Below, one piece after another: positions 1-10,411 of a stretch of 39,647 nt of DNA. The notes beneath the pieces are model-generated. The model was not told the origin of the DNA, did no database searches, and worked only from the letters and a program-made list of their open reading frames with translations. Location: contig MKTG01000106.1 of assembly GCA_001897615.1 (NCBI GenBank), forward strand, positions 43,959-83,605, read 5' to 3'. Every line of letters begins with the position of its first letter. The stretch's first letter is position 1. The DNA is from Burkholderiales bacterium 68-10. GTDB taxonomy: Bacteria; Pseudomonadota; Gammaproteobacteria; Burkholderiales; Burkholderiaceae_C. The position numbers were made by a program, and so were the translations under genes.

Positions 1-562
1 GCTGGTTGATCAGGTGGCGCGCCACCGGCCCGCCAATCAGGCCGCCGAACACCAGGCCGAAGGTGGCGGTGGCGATGCCCAGCGTGGTGGCGCCGACGAT
101 GCCGTAGTTCTGCTCCAGCACCGGCCCCCAGGCGCCGGCCGTGCCATGGCCGCCGGTGAGCGTGATCGAACCCACCACCAGCCCGATCAGGGGCTTCAGG
201 CCCAGCGCCGCCGCCAGGCCCACGCCGATCAGGTTCTGCACCACGATGAAGCAGGACACGATCACCAGCAGCAGCACCAGCGGCTTGCCGCCCTCCTTCA
301 GGCGCGTGAAGTCGGCGCTCAGCCCGATGGACGAGAAGAACATCAGCATGAAGGTGGTCTGCAGCTCGGTGCTGAACCTGAACTTCAGGCCCAGCGCGAC
401 GTTGAGCCCGTAGACGATCGCCGCCGCCAGCAGGCCACCGGCCACCGGCTCGGGGATGTTGAAGGCCGACAGAAAGCGGACCCGGAACACCAGCCAATGG
501 CCGACCAGCATGACCAGGGCCGCCAGGATCAGGGTGTGATAGCCGTTCAGCGTGATTTCCAC
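1..562 (-). CDS. gltS: Sodium/glutamate symporter GltS, N-terminal part (gene runs off the left edge)
   Basis: Reading from a GTG at 562 (GAGGAGAG lies just upstream) gives 187 open codons to the window edge. The protein begins VEITLNGYHTLILAALVML and has several hydrophobic segments. The stretch SITLTGGHGTAGAWGP matches the conserved core of the GltS (ESS) family of inner-membrane Na+/glutamate carriers, which are about 400 residues long, so roughly half is missing. It lies 69 bp downstream of hisD on the same strand and could be co-transcribed with it. Family assignment is firm; substrate is inferred from the family. A 649-codon frame on the opposite strand here is a high-GC shadow. Confidence 0.9.
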   Translation of the reverse strand, partial: MEITLNGYHTLILAALVMLVGHWLVFRVRFLSAFNIPEPVAGGLLAAAIVYGLNVALGLKFRFSTELQTTFMLMFFSSIGLSADFTRLKEGGKPLVLLLVIVSCFIVVQNLIGVGLAAALGLKPLIGLVVGSITLTGGHGTAGAWGPVLEQNYGIVGATTLGIATATFGLVFGGLIGGPVARHLINQ

Positions 563-631
563 CGTGCTCTCCTCGTCAGATCGCCAAAACGCCCGCCGCC
601 GGGCGCGCCGGTCGATGGCAGGCGGCGCGGT

Positions 632-1969
632 TCAGCGCCCGGGCGACGCCGCCGCCGGGTCGCGCAGCTCGGCCGCGCGCGCGTGCGCCTGCAGGCCTTC
701 GCCCCGCGCCAGCACGCTGGCGATGCGGCCAAGCTGGCGCGCGCCCTCCGCGCTGACCTCGATCAGGCTGCTGCGCTTCTGGAAGTCGTACACCGACAGC
801 GGCGACGAAAAGCGCGCCGTGCCGCTGGTGGGCAGCACGTGATTGGGGCCGGCGCAGTAGTCGCCCAGGCTTTCGCTGGTGTGCGCGCCCAGGAAGATGG
901 CGCCGGCATGGCGCAGCAGCGGTTCCCAGCGCCGCGGCTCGCGGCTGCTGACTTCCAGGTGCTCGGGCGCGATGCGGTTGCTGATGGCGCAGGCTTCTTC
1001 CATGCTGCGGGTGTGGATCAGCGCGCCGCGGCCCGTCAAACTCTTGGCGATGATCTCGGCGCGCGGCATGTCCGGCAGCAGGCGGTCGATCTCGCGCTGC
1101 ACGGCATCGATGTAGGCGGCGTCGGGGCTGAGCAGGATGGCCTGCGCCAGCTCGTCGTGCTCGGCCTGGCTGAACAGGTCCATCGCCACCCAGTCCGCGG
1201 GCGTGCTGCCGTCGGCCAGCACCAGGATTTCGCTCGGGCCGGCGATCATGTCGATGCCGACCTGGCCGAACACGTGCTTCTTGGCGCTGGCGACGTAGGC
1301 GTTGCCGGGGCCGGTGATCTTGTCCACCTTCGGGATGGTCTGCGTGCCCCAGGCCAGCGCGGCCACGGCCTGCGCGCCGCCGACGGTGAACGCGCGCGTG
1401 ACGCCGGCCACGTGGGCGGCGGCCAGCACCAGCGGGTTCTTCTCGCCGCGCGGCGTGGGCACCACCATGACGATTTCGCCCACGCCGGCCACATGGGCCG
1501 GGATGGCGTTCATCAGCACGCTGCTGGGGTAGGCCGCCTTGCCGCCCGGCACGTAGATGCCGACGCGGTCCAGCGGCGTGATTTTCTGGCCCAGCAGGGT
1601 GCCTTCCTCGTCGCGGTAGGTGGCGGTTTCGCCGCCCTGGGTCTTCTGCCAGTCGTGGTAGCGGCGAATGCGGGCGGCGGCCTGGGTGAGCGCCTCGCGC
1701 TGGGCGGCGGGCAGGCCGTCGAAGGCGGCCTGCAACTCGGCGGCGCCGAGCTCCAGCGCGGCCACCGATGCGGCCTGCAAGCCGTCGAACCGGGCGGTGT
1801 AGTCGAGCACCGCGGCGTCGCCACGCGCGCGCACGTCGGCCAGGATGTCCCTGACGCGCTGCTCGATGGCCTCGTCCTGCTCGGCGCTCCAGTGCAGGCG
1901 CTGCTGGAATTTCTGCTCGAAATCGGCATCCAGCGTGGACAAGCGGGCGGGAGCAGCTATTAATTTCAT
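632..1969 (-). CDS. hisD: Histidinol dehydrogenase HisD
   Basis: Catalyses the last two steps of histidine synthesis, histidinol to histidinal to histidine, with NAD+ and Zn2+, in the cytoplasm. The 445-residue protein has the full family length. Visible landmarks are the signature [16 protein letters not shown] (about 239-254), catalytic Glu/His in IAPEHLE (336-337), and the Zn ligands Gln268 and His271 (SQAEHD), Asp370 ([10 protein letters not shown]) and His429 (QAHARAAE). The ATG at 1969 is preferred to an upstream in-frame ATG at 1999, which would lie inside hisG. Only one base separates it from the hisG stop, so translation is probably coupled. The first codons ([11 protein letters not shown]) are written by a copy of the small dispersed repeat. 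Confidence 0.97.
   Translation of the reverse strand: MKLIAAPARLSTLDADFEQKFQQRLHWSAEQDEAIEQRVRDILADVRARGDAAVLDYTARFDGLQAASVAALELGAAELQAAFDGLPAAQREALTQAAARIRRYHDWQKTQGGETATYRDEEGTLLGQKITPLDRVGIYVPGGKAAYPSSVLMNAIPAHVAGVGEIVMVVPTPRGEKNPLVLAAAHVAGVTRAFTVGGAQAVAALAWGTQTIPKVDKITGPGNAYVASAKKHVFGQVGIDMIAGPSEILVLADGSTPADWVAMDLFSQAEHDELAQAILLSPDAAYIDAVQREIDRLLPDMPRAEIIAKSLTGRGALIHTRSMEEACAISNRIAPEHLEVSSREPRRWEPLLRHAGAIFLGAHTSESLGDYCAGPNHVLPTSGTARFSSPLSVYDFQKRSSLIEVSAEGARQLGRIASVLARGEGLQAHARAAELRDPAAASPGR
1941..1969 (-). repeat. Small dispersed repeat forming the 5' end of hisD
   Basis: Read on the minus strand, the first bases of hisD are ATGAAATTAATAGCTGCTCC, then CGCCCGCTTGTCC. This resembles the intergenic repeat core AATAGCTGCTGGCGCTTGTC. 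The core translates in frame as L-I-A-A. Membership of the repeat family is inferred from the shared core. Confidence 0.5.
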
Positions 1970-1970
1970 A

Positions 1971-2615
1971 TCAACTGGCAGGGCCGATGGCCTGTGCAAA
2001 GGCGTCGATGATGCGGCGGATCGGCGCCGTCTTGAGCTTGAGCGCCGCCTGGTTGACCACCAGGCGCGAGCTGATGTCCATGATGTACTCGACCTCGACC
2101 AGCCGGTTGGCCTTGAGCGTCTTGCCGGTGCTGACCAGGTCGACGATGGCGTCGGCCATGCCGGTCAGCGGCGCCAGTTCCATGCTGCCGTAGAGCTTGA
2201 TCAGGTCGACGTGCACGCCCTTGTCGGCAAAGAAGTTGCGCGCGATCGCCGTGTACTTGGTGGCCACGGTGATGCGGCTGCCCTGGCGCACGGCGCGCTG
2301 GTAGTCGAAGCCCTCGGGCGCGGCCACGGCCATGTGGCACTGCGCGATGCGCAGGTCCAGCGGCTGGTACAGCCCGGCGCCGCCGTGCTCGATCAGCACG
2401 TCCTTGCCGGTCACGCCCAGGTCGGCGCCGCCGTACTCCACGTAGGTCGGCACATCGGTGGCGCGCACCAGCACCACCTGCACGTCGGGTTGGTTGGTGG
2501 GCAGGATCAGCTTGCGGGATTTTTCGGGGTCTTCCGTCACCGTGATGCCGGCGGCGGCCAGCAGCGGCACGGTCTCGTCGAAGATGCGGCCTTTGGACAG
2601 GGCCAGGGTGATCAT
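1971..2615 (-). CDS. hisG: ATP phosphoribosyltransferase, short form HisG(S)
   Basis: First step of histidine biosynthesis, joining ATP and PRPP to give phosphoribosyl-ATP. The protein is 214 residues, the short form, which lacks the C-terminal histidine-binding ACT-like domain of the roughly 300-residue long form. Short HisG works as a complex with the regulatory subunit HisZ, which is not in this window. The family signature around [18 protein letters not shown] (159-176) is intact, with SKGR near the N-terminus. It begins at ATG 2615 and is followed after one base by hisD. It is separated from murA upstream by 135 bp that carry a long hairpin repeat. Confidence 0.96.
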   Translation of the reverse strand: MITLALSKGRIFDETVPLLAAAGITVTEDPEKSRKLILPTNQPDVQVVLVRATDVPTYVEYGGADLGVTGKDVLIEHGGAGLYQPLDLRIAQCHMAVAAPEGFDYQRAVRQGSRITVATKYTAIARNFFADKGVHVDLIKLYGSMELAPLTGMADAIVDLVSTGKTLKANRLVEVEYIMDISSRLVVNQAALKLKTAPIRRIIDAFAQAIGPAS

Positions 2616-2634
2616 TCAGGGCTCCCGAACTTGA

Positions 2635-2740
2635 CCGGACGCGAAGGGCGCAAAAGCAGCGCGAAGAACGCGAAACAAGCCATCCATATCAAGGTCTCCT
2701 TTCGCGCCTTTCGCGCATCCTTCGCGTCCTTCGCGTCCGG
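2635..2740. repeat. Long hairpin repeat, CGCGAAGG class
   Basis: The left arm (about 2635-2675, CCGGACGCGAAGGGCGCAAA onward) is the imperfect reverse complement of the right arm (about 2700-2740, ending TCCTTCGCGTCCTTCGCGTC then CGG). Each arm is made of roughly 9-10-nt units of the type ACGCGAAGG. The loop of about 24 nt is unrelated sequence. It fills most of the gap between murA and hisG. It could fold in RNA as a large stem and act as an attenuator or mRNA stabiliser. It has no T-run, so it is not a classic terminator. Confidence 0.85.
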
Positions 2741-2750
2741 TATTCATGGC

Positions 2751-4025
<1,275 letters not shown>

Positions 4026-4043
4026 GCTTGACGCGATGAATGA

Positions 4044-4096
4044 AGAAAATCAGCCCTGTAGCACGCCTGACGAGCGTCAGAAGCTATTGTTTTGAT
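4044..4096 (-). repeat. Small dispersed repeat, full-length copy
   Basis: On the minus strand: CAAAACAATAGCTTCTGACG, then CTCGTCAGGCGTGCTACAGG, ending GCTGATTTTC. It is closely similar along its whole length to the copy at 10349-10403. It contains an internal short palindrome (CTGACG...CGTCAG) and sits between ibaG and murA. Confidence 0.75.
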
Positions 4097-4100
4097 AGTT

Positions 4101-4343
4101 TCAGGCACGCTGCGCCGCCCATTCGGCGGGGGTCAGCGTCTTCATGGACAGCGCGTGCACGGCGTCGGTCTGCATCTGGCTGCCCAGGGTGGCATACACC
4201 ATCTGGTGGCGCGCGATGGGCCGCTTGCCCTCGAACTGGGGCGAGACGATGACGGCGAACCAGTGGCGGCCGTCGCCCTCCAGCTCCAGGTGCTCGCACA
4301 CCAGACCGGCGGCGATGAGTTGCTTGATCTGCTCAGCGTTCAT
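4101..4343 (-). CDS. ibaG: BolA-family protein, IbaG type
   Basis: An 80-residue BolA-like protein (starts MNAEQIKQLIAAGLVCEHLE). Family members partner with monothiol glutaredoxins and bind [2Fe-2S] clusters. IbaG has been linked to acid tolerance and envelope maintenance in Gammaproteobacteria. The conserved FAVIVSPQFEGKRPIARHQMVY segment region (residues about 28-49) contains the F-x-G-K and R-H-x-x-V-Y pattern, and His at GRHW and ARHQ are candidate cluster ligands. Position directly upstream of murA matches ibaG (yrbA) rather than bolA. Start ATG 4343, 17 bp after the exporter permease gene. Confidence 0.85.
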   Translation of the reverse strand: MNAEQIKQLIAAGLVCEHLELEGDGRHWFAVIVSPQFEGKRPIARHQMVYATLGSQMQTDAVHALSMKTLTPAEWAAQRA

Positions 4344-4360
4344 GGCGAAACCCTCGAAAG

Positions 4361-5160
4361 TCAGTAGCGCAGCTTGTAGCCGGTGCGCAGCAGGTGCAGC
4401 GTCAGCGCCGACACCAGCGCCACGCTGGTGCCCGCCACGCCCAGGCTGAACCAGGGCGAAACGTCGCTGACGCCGAAGAAGCCATGGCGAAAGCCGTCGA
4501 TCATGTAGAAGAACGGGTTGACCTGGCTGATGGCCTGCCACACGCCCGGCAGCGAGTGGATGGAATAGAACACGCCCGACAGGAAGGTCATGGGCATGAC
4601 GATGAAGTTCTGGAACAGCGCCATCTGGTCGAACTTGTCCGACCACAGACCCGCCAGCAGGCCCAGCACGCCCATCAGCGCGGCGCCCAGCACGGCGAAC
4701 ACCAGCACCCAGGGCAGCGCCGCCAGGCGCGGCGGCGCATACCACAGCGTCACCAGGTACACGCCCAGCCCCACCAGCAGCCCACGCGCGATGGCCGCGC
4801 CCACATAGGCGACGAACCAGTGCCAGGCCGACAGCGGCGTCAGCAGCACGAACACCAGGTTGCCCATGATCTTGCTCTGCACCAGGCTGGAGGCGCTGTT
4901 GGCAAAGGCGTTCTGCAGCACGCTCATCATCACCAGGCCGGGCACCAGGAAGGCGACGTAGCCCACGCCCGGGTAGATCTGCACGCGGCCTTCCAGCACA
5001 TGGCCGAAGATCAGCAGGTACAGCACCGCCGTCAGCACCGGCGCGGCGATGGTCTGCAGCGCCACGCGCCAAAAGCGCAGCACTTCCTTCTTGAGCAGCA
5101 TCTTCCAGCCGTCCTCGGGGGCCGGCAGGGCCCGCAGGCGGGGGCGCTGGCGCGGCTCGC

Positions 5161-5164
<4 letters not shown>
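4361..5164 (-). CDS. ABC-2 type transporter permease (YadH-like)
   Basis: 267 residues with about six hydrophobic segments. It has the ABC-2 signature region (VMPMTFLSGVFYSIHSLPG, about 189-207) followed by NPFFYMIDGFRHGFFG, typical of YadH and NodJ exporters of the inner membrane. It overlaps the ATPase gene upstream by 4 bp (ATGA), so the two form one transporter. The substrate is unknown. In Betaproteobacteria this pair commonly sits between the mla genes and ibaG, which hints at an envelope role. Confidence 0.9.
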
Positions 5165-6111
<947 letters not shown>

Positions 6112-6183
6112 CCGGTCATTTTACGGCGCCGGCGTGCACCGGGTGCGCCGGCCCGCCCATGCTGGGCGGCGGCCCGGGGGTAT

Positions 6184-6462
6184 TCAGGCCGCCGCAGGCT
6201 CGGCCAGCAGCCCCAACACGCCGTACAGGCGCGCCAGCTCGCGCAGATGCGGGGCCAGCCCACGCACGGCGAACTGCTTGCCGTCCAGCAGGCACTCGCG
6301 CCGGCACTCCAGCAGCACGGCCAGGGCGGAGGAATCGAAGCGCACCAGCGGCGCGGCGTCGACCCACACCAGTGGGCCCGATTCGGCGCGCGCGGCCTCG
6401 CGCAGCAGGGTCAGGCAGGTCTGCGCCTGGGCGTGCATCAACTCCGCGGGCAGCACCAGCAT
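6184..6462 (-). CDS. mlaB: STAS-domain protein MlaB
   Basis: 92 residues starting at ATG 6462 (MLVLPAELMHAQAQ). The short STAS fold carries RFDSSALAVLLE (41-52), the loop that in MlaB contacts the MlaF ATPase and stabilises the MlaFEDB complex. It starts 8 bp after the mlaC stop. Sequence identity in this family is low, so the call rests on size, the DSSALAVLLE motif and position at the end of the mla genes. Confidence 0.85.
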   Translation of the reverse strand: MLVLPAELMHAQAQTCLTLLREAARAESGPLVWVDAAPLVRFDSSALAVLLECRRECLLDGKQFAVRGLAPHLRELARLYGVLGLLAEPAAA

Positions 6463-6470
6463 GGTCAAGA

Positions 6471-7145
6471 TCAGCCCTTGTCGCCGCGGGCGTTGGCCTG
6501 ATTGCGCTCGGCCAGGGAGTGGATCAGCGCGTCGATGCCGCCGGCGTTGATCTGCTGCGCGAACTGCGGCCGGTAGTTGTCGACCAGCCAGACGCCCAGC
6601 ACGTTCAGGTCGTAGATCTTCCAGCCGCTGCCCTGGCCCGGCGTGCGCTCCAGCCGGTAATCCAGTTGCACCGGCTCGCCGCGCCCCTTGACCCAGGTGC
6701 GCACCACCACTTCCTTGTCCTCGGGCGCGGCGCGCAGCGGGCGCACCTCCACCGTCTGGTCGCTGACCTGGCGCAGCGCGCCGGCATAGGTATGCACCAG
6801 CAGGGTCTTGAACTCCTGCTGCAATTTCTGCCGCTGCTCCGGCGTCGCCCGGCGCCAGCCGGGGCCGGTGGCCGACGCGGTCATGCGCGTGAAGTTGACA
6901 TTGGGCATGACCTTGCCGTCGACCACGGAGATCACACGGCCGATGTCGCCGTTTTTCAGCGCCTTGTCGTTGCGCAGCTGGTCGAGCACCTCGGTCGACA
7001 GGCGCTGGATCAGGGCGTCCGGCGCCTCTTCCGCCGCCCACGCCCAGGGCGCGGCGCCCAAGGCGGTCAGCATGCCCAGGATGGCGCCGGCATGGCGCAG
7101 CAAGCGACGACGTGATCCTCGTGATGCGGTGTTCATGGATGTCAT
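6471..7145 (-). CDS. mlaC: Periplasmic phospholipid-binding protein MlaC (Ttg2D)
   Basis: 224 residues. The N-terminus has an RRRLLR cluster, then a hydrophobic stretch ending GAAPWAWA-AEEAP, a signal peptide with likely cleavage after AWA (about residue 37). The arginine pair is mildly Tat-like. The mature part has the MlaC pattern (VVDGKVMPNVNFTRMT, WKIYDLNVLGVWLVDNYRPQF). It ferries phospholipids between outer-membrane MlaA and inner-membrane MlaFEDB. ATG 7136 is an alternative start, and neither has a clear ribosome-binding site. Confidence 0.93.
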   Translation of the reverse strand: MTSMNTASRGSRRRLLRHAGAILGMLTALGAAPWAWAAEEAPDALIQRLSTEVLDQLRNDKALKNGDIGRVISVVDGKVMPNVNFTRMTASATGPGWRRATPEQRQKLQQEFKTLLVHTYAGALRQVSDQTVEVRPLRAAPEDKEVVVRTWVKGRGEPVQLDYRLERTPGQGSGWKIYDLNVLGVWLVDNYRPQFAQQINAGGIDALIHSLAERNQANARGDKG

Positions 7146-7260
7146 GTTCTGGTGTGCTTGGCCCGTGCCGACCGGGGCTTGGAAGGCATGGTGCCGCCCG
7201 AGTTCCCGGGCGCGGTTACGGATTGTGCCGTGCTGCCCGGTCGATCCCGGCGCAGGCGCC

Positions 7261-8046
7261 CTACTTCACCGGTGCTGCGCCGGCCGGGGCCGCGCTCCCC
7301 GCGGGCGCGTCCTCGTCGAGGTCGTAGCGTTCGGTGTCGACCGGGGGGTTGCCGTCGTGGATGTCGTTGCGGCGCTTTTGCAGGTAGGCGTCGCGCTGGA
7401 AGGAGTAGGAATCCAGCGCCGCCGATTCGAGCAGCTCGACCGCGCCCAGCACCGACGCACGGGTGTTGACGATCTGCGTGGCGCCCAGGGAATTGCGCAC
7501 CGGGACGTCGTTCACGTGGCTCAGCGGGTGGCCATAGATGTCGACCGGCAGCGCCACGGTGTCGCGCACCGTGGAGGGTCCGAACAACGGCAGCACGAAG
7601 TACGGCCCGGCCGGCACGCCCCAGTAGCCCAGGGTCTGGCCGAAGTCCTCGCGGCGGCGCTCCAGGCGCATTTCGCTGGCCGGGTCGAGCACGCCGCCCA
7701 GGCCGATGGTGGTGTTGACCATCACGCGCCAGAACGAATGCAGCGCGGCTTCCGGCTTGGCCTGCAGCGTCTGGTTGACGAAGGACCAGACGTCACCCAG
7801 GTTGCCGAAGAAATTGCCCACGCCGGTGCGTACCGGCTGCGGCAGCACGTCGCGGTAGACGGTGGCCACGGGCTTGAGCACCGCCGTGTCCAGCGCGTCG
7901 TTGAAGCGGTACATGCCGCGGTTGTAGCCTTCCCACGGATCGCGCGGATCGGCCCCGGGGGCGCTGGCGCACCCCGTCACCAAGGCCAGCATGACCACGC
8001 CGGCCAGCCGCCGCGCGCGCGGGCCGGCGGCGGCTGAAATCGTCAT
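7261..8046 (-). CDS. mlaA: Outer-membrane lipoprotein MlaA (VacJ)
   Basis: Chosen start ATG 8046 gives 261 residues with a lipoprotein signal (RRLAGVVMLALVTGC, lipid-modified Cys about residue 25). Longer in-frame starts at 8097 and 8112 would bury this signal. The core has the MlaA landmarks DPWEGYNRGMYRFNDALD and GPYFVLPLFGPSTVRD. MlaA extracts mislocalised phospholipids from the outer leaflet of the outer membrane. The low-complexity tail (DEDAPAGSAAPAGAAPVK) is probably unstructured. In E. coli mlaA is elsewhere; here it is embedded between mlaD and mlaC, an arrangement seen in Betaproteobacteria. Confidence 0.92.
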   Translation of the reverse strand: MTISAAAGPRARRLAGVVMLALVTGCASAPGADPRDPWEGYNRGMYRFNDALDTAVLKPVATVYRDVLPQPVRTGVGNFFGNLGDVWSFVNQTLQAKPEAALHSFWRVMVNTTIGLGGVLDPASEMRLERRREDFGQTLGYWGVPAGPYFVLPLFGPSTVRDTVALPVDIYGHPLSHVNDVPVRNSLGATQIVNTRASVLGAVELLESAALDSYSFQRDAYLQKRRNDIHDGNPPVDTERYDLDEDAPAGSAAPAGAAPVK

Positions 8047-8129
8047 GGCGGCACCCCGCAAGGGGGCGGGTTTTGGCGGGTGATGATGGGTCTGCATGGT
8101 GGTGGCGGGCACTGGCGTGCCGCATGGCG

Positions 8130-8633
8130 CTACTTGGCCCCGCCCCCCGACGACTTGCCGCCGGCGCCGCTGCTGGCGTTGCCGGCCGCGCTGTTGTAGA
8201 GAAACTGGCTGATCAGGTTCTCCAGCACGACGGCGGACTGGGTGGCGCTCACATTATCGCCGGGCGCCAGGTTCTTGTCGTCGGCGCCGGGCTCGATGCC
8301 GATGTACTGATCGCCCAGCAGCCCACTGGTGAGGATCTTCAGCGAGCTGTCCTTGGGAAAGTGAAAGCGCGGGTCCATGTCCAGCTCGATGCGCGCCTGG
8401 AAGCGCTCGTCGTCGAAGCCGATGCGGGCCACCCGGCCCACCACCACGCCGGCGCTGCGCACCGCCGCCTTGGGCTTGAGCCCGCCGATGTTGTCGAAGT
8501 TGGCCGTGATGCGGTAGCCGCGCTGGAAGTTCAGCGACAGCAGGTTGGCCGACTGCAGCGCCAGGAACATCAGCGCCGCCAGGCCGATCAGCACGAACAG
8601 CCCGACCCAGATATCGTTCTTGGAGCGTCCCAT
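8130..8633 (-). CDS. mlaD: MCE-domain substrate-binding protein MlaD
   Basis: 167 residues. One N-terminal transmembrane helix (about 8-28, VGLFVLIGLAALMFLALQSA) is followed by an MCE domain (about 38-115; AAVRSAGVVVGRV, SGLLGDQYIGIEPG). MlaD forms the hexameric ring on the periplasmic face of MlaFEDB through which lipid passes. The Gly/Ser-rich tail (SSGAGGKSSGGGAK) is probably disordered. It starts 22 bp after mlaE and is followed by mlaA. Confidence 0.95.
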   Translation of the reverse strand: MGRSKNDIWVGLFVLIGLAALMFLALQSANLLSLNFQRGYRITANFDNIGGLKPKAAVRSAGVVVGRVARIGFDDERFQARIELDMDPRFHFPKDSSLKILTSGLLGDQYIGIEPGADDKNLAPGDNVSATQSAVVLENLISQFLYNSAAGNASSGAGGKSSGGGAK

Positions 8634-8655
8634 CTCGCGTTTTCTCCCGCACCAT

Positions 8656-9435
8656 TCAACTGAACATCAGCGCCGTGAGCAGGAAGTCCAGCCCCAGCAC
8701 CATCAGCGACGCCATCACCACCGTGCGCGTGGTGGCGCGCGCCACGCCCTCGGCCGTCGGCTTGGCGACATAGCCCTGCAGCAGCGCCACGAAGGTGACG
8801 GTGAAGCCGAACACCACGCTCTTGACGACGCCGTTGCCCAGGTCGTCGAACACGTCGACCCCGCCTTGCATCTGGCTCCAGAAGGCGCCCGGATCGACAC
8901 CGATCATCGGCACGCTGACCACCCAGCCGCCCATCACGCCGACGGCGTTGAACACCGCCGTCAGCAGCGGCATGACGATCACGCCGGCCCAGAAGCGCGG
9001 CGCGATGATGCGCTGGATCGGGTCGACCGCCATCATCTCCATGGCCGAGAACTGCTCGCCCGCCTTCATCAGCCCGATCTCGGCCGTCAGCGAGGTGCCG
9101 GCGCGGCCGGCGAACAGCAGCGCCGTCACCACCGGCCCCAGTTCGCGCAGCAGCGACAGCGCCACCATCATGCCCACCGCTTCGGCCGAGCCGTAGCGCT
9201 GCAGAATGTTGTAGCCCTGCAGCGCCAGCACGAAGCCGACGAACAGGCCCGACACCGCGATGATGGCCAGCGAGTAATTGCCCAGGAAGTGCACCTGATC
9301 GCGCAGCAGCGAAAAACGCCGGAACGTCGGCCCCGCCAGCCGCACCAGGCGCCAGAAGAAGCGCGCCGCGTAGCCCATGTCGTCCAGGCCGCGGCGCACG
9401 GCAAAGCCGATGTCGGACGGGCGCCACCAGCTCAC
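8656..9435 (-). CDS. mlaE: Phospholipid ABC transporter permease MlaE
   Basis: 259 residues with about five to six transmembrane segments and the MlaE signature [20 protein letters not shown]. It is the inner-membrane permease of the Mla complex. The start is a GTG at 9435, whose GTGA overlaps the mlaF stop, so MlaF and MlaE are probably translated in a coupled way. The length is normal for the family. Confidence 0.96.
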   Translation of the reverse strand: MSWWRPSDIGFAVRRGLDDMGYAARFFWRLVRLAGPTFRRFSLLRDQVHFLGNYSLAIIAVSGLFVGFVLALQGYNILQRYGSAEAVGMMVALSLLRELGPVVTALLFAGRAGTSLTAEIGLMKAGEQFSAMEMMAVDPIQRIIAPRFWAGVIVMPLLTAVFNAVGVMGGWVVSVPMIGVDPGAFWSQMQGGVDVFDDLGNGVVKSVVFGFTVTFVALLQGYVAKPTAEGVARATTRTVVMASLMVLGLDFLLTALMFS

Positions 9436-10253
9436 GGCCCCACCTCCACGCCGAAGTCCTGCTCCACCGTCGGGCCGGGGTAGTGGAACTGCACCGGCCC
9501 CTGCTGGTCCAGCCCGACGAACTGGCGGATCAGCGGGTCGCTGCTGGCGCGCACCTCGGCCGGCGTGCCACGGGCCGCCACGCCGCCATCGGCCAGGATG
9601 ATCACCTGGTCGGCGATGTGAAAGGTCTCGGCCACGTCGTGCGACACCACGATGCTGGTGATGCCCAGCGCGTCGTTCAGCTGGCGGATCAGCCGCGCCG
9701 CCGTGCCCAGCGAAATCGGGTCCAGCCCGGCGAACGGCTCGTCGTAAATGACCAGCTCCGGGTCCAGCGCGATGGCGCGCGCCAGCGCCACGCGCCGCGC
9801 CATGCCGCCGGAAATCTGCGAGGGCATCAGATCGCGCGCGCCGCGCAGGCCCACGGCGTCCAGCTTCATCAGCACGATGTGGCGGATCAGCGCTTCGGGC
9901 AGCGGCGTGTGCTCGCGCAGCGGAAAGGCCACGTTGTCGAACACCGACAGGTCGGTGAACAGCGCCCCGAACTGGAACAGCATGCCCATGCGCCGGCGCG
10001 CCGCGTACAGCTGCGGCTCGCTCATCGCGCCCACGTCCTGACCGGCCACCAGCACCTGCCCCTGCTGGGCGCGCTGCTGGCCGCCGATCAGGCGCAGCAC
10101 GGTGGTCTTGCCGCCGCCCGAGGCGCCCATCAGCGCCGTCACCTTGCCGCGCGGCACGCTGAGCGACAGCTGGCGCAGCACCGGACGCTCGCCGTAACCG
10201 AAGGTCACGTCGCGCAGCTCGACCAGGGCGTCAGAAGAAGGTGCGGTAGCCAT
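9432..10253 (-). CDS. mlaF: Phospholipid ABC transporter ATPase MlaF
   Basis: 273 residues. Walker [10 protein letters not shown] (43-51), signature ISGGM, Walker [13 protein letters not shown] and the H-loop SHD are intact. The GxSGGGK Walker A and the YDEPFAG Walker B are typical of MlaF/MCE-associated ATPases. It is first in the mlaFEDACB set, 158 bp downstream of the diaminopimelate dehydrogenase stop with a terminator in between. It therefore probably has its own promoter between about 10254 and 10258 and the terminator region, though no clear -35/-10 pair was seen. Confidence 0.96.
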   Translation of the reverse strand: MATAPSSDALVELRDVTFGYGERPVLRQLSLSVPRGKVTALMGASGGGKTTVLRLIGGQQRAQQGQVLVAGQDVGAMSEPQLYAARRRMGMLFQFGALFTDLSVFDNVAFPLREHTPLPEALIRHIVLMKLDAVGLRGARDLMPSQISGGMARRVALARAIALDPELVIYDEPFAGLDPISLGTAARLIRQLNDALGITSIVVSHDVAETFHIADQVIILADGGVAARGTPAEVRASSDPLIRQFVGLDQQGPVQFHYPGPTVEQDFGVEVGP

Positions 10254-10258
10254 GCCAT

Positions 10259-10284
10259 CAAAAAACCGGCCCTGGAGGCCGGCT
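10259..10284 (-). terminator. Rho-independent terminator after ddh
   Basis: On the minus strand AGCCGGCC-TCCAG-GGCCGGTT is followed by a T-run (TTTTTTG). The 8-bp GC-rich stem with 5-nt loop and U-tract is a textbook intrinsic terminator. It ends transcription of the diaminopimelate dehydrogenase gene just before mlaF begins at 10253, separating the two units. Confidence 0.85.
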
Positions 10285-10348
10285 GGTCAATGATACGGGA
10301 TCGGGTCGGGCGCCGTTCAGGGCGCGGTGCGCAGCCGAATTTCAACAA

Positions 10349-10403
10349 TGAAAATCGGCTGTAGCGCCCGCCTGTCTTGCGTCAGAAGCTCCAATTTTTG
10401 GAG
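10349..10403 (-). repeat. Small dispersed repeat, full-length copy after ddh
   Basis: Minus strand: GCTCCAAAAATTGGAGCTTC, TGACGCAAGACAGGCGGGCG, CTACAGCCGATTTTCA. It closely parallels the 4044-4096 copy, including the ends CAAAAA... and ...GATTTTC. Its first part can also fold (GCTCCAAAAATTGGAGC). It lies just downstream of the ddh stop at 10412. Confidence 0.75.
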
Positions 10404-10411
10404 CACCCGGG

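Noticed and set aside
14-1963. A 649-codon open frame on the plus strand over gltS and hisD
   Set aside because: It is antisense to two clearly recognised genes, rich in His/Arg/Gln/Gly, and unlike any family known to me. Such long shadow frames are expected at this GC content; similar ones over murA, the ABC genes, mla and the cluster at 31-39 kb were also dropped.
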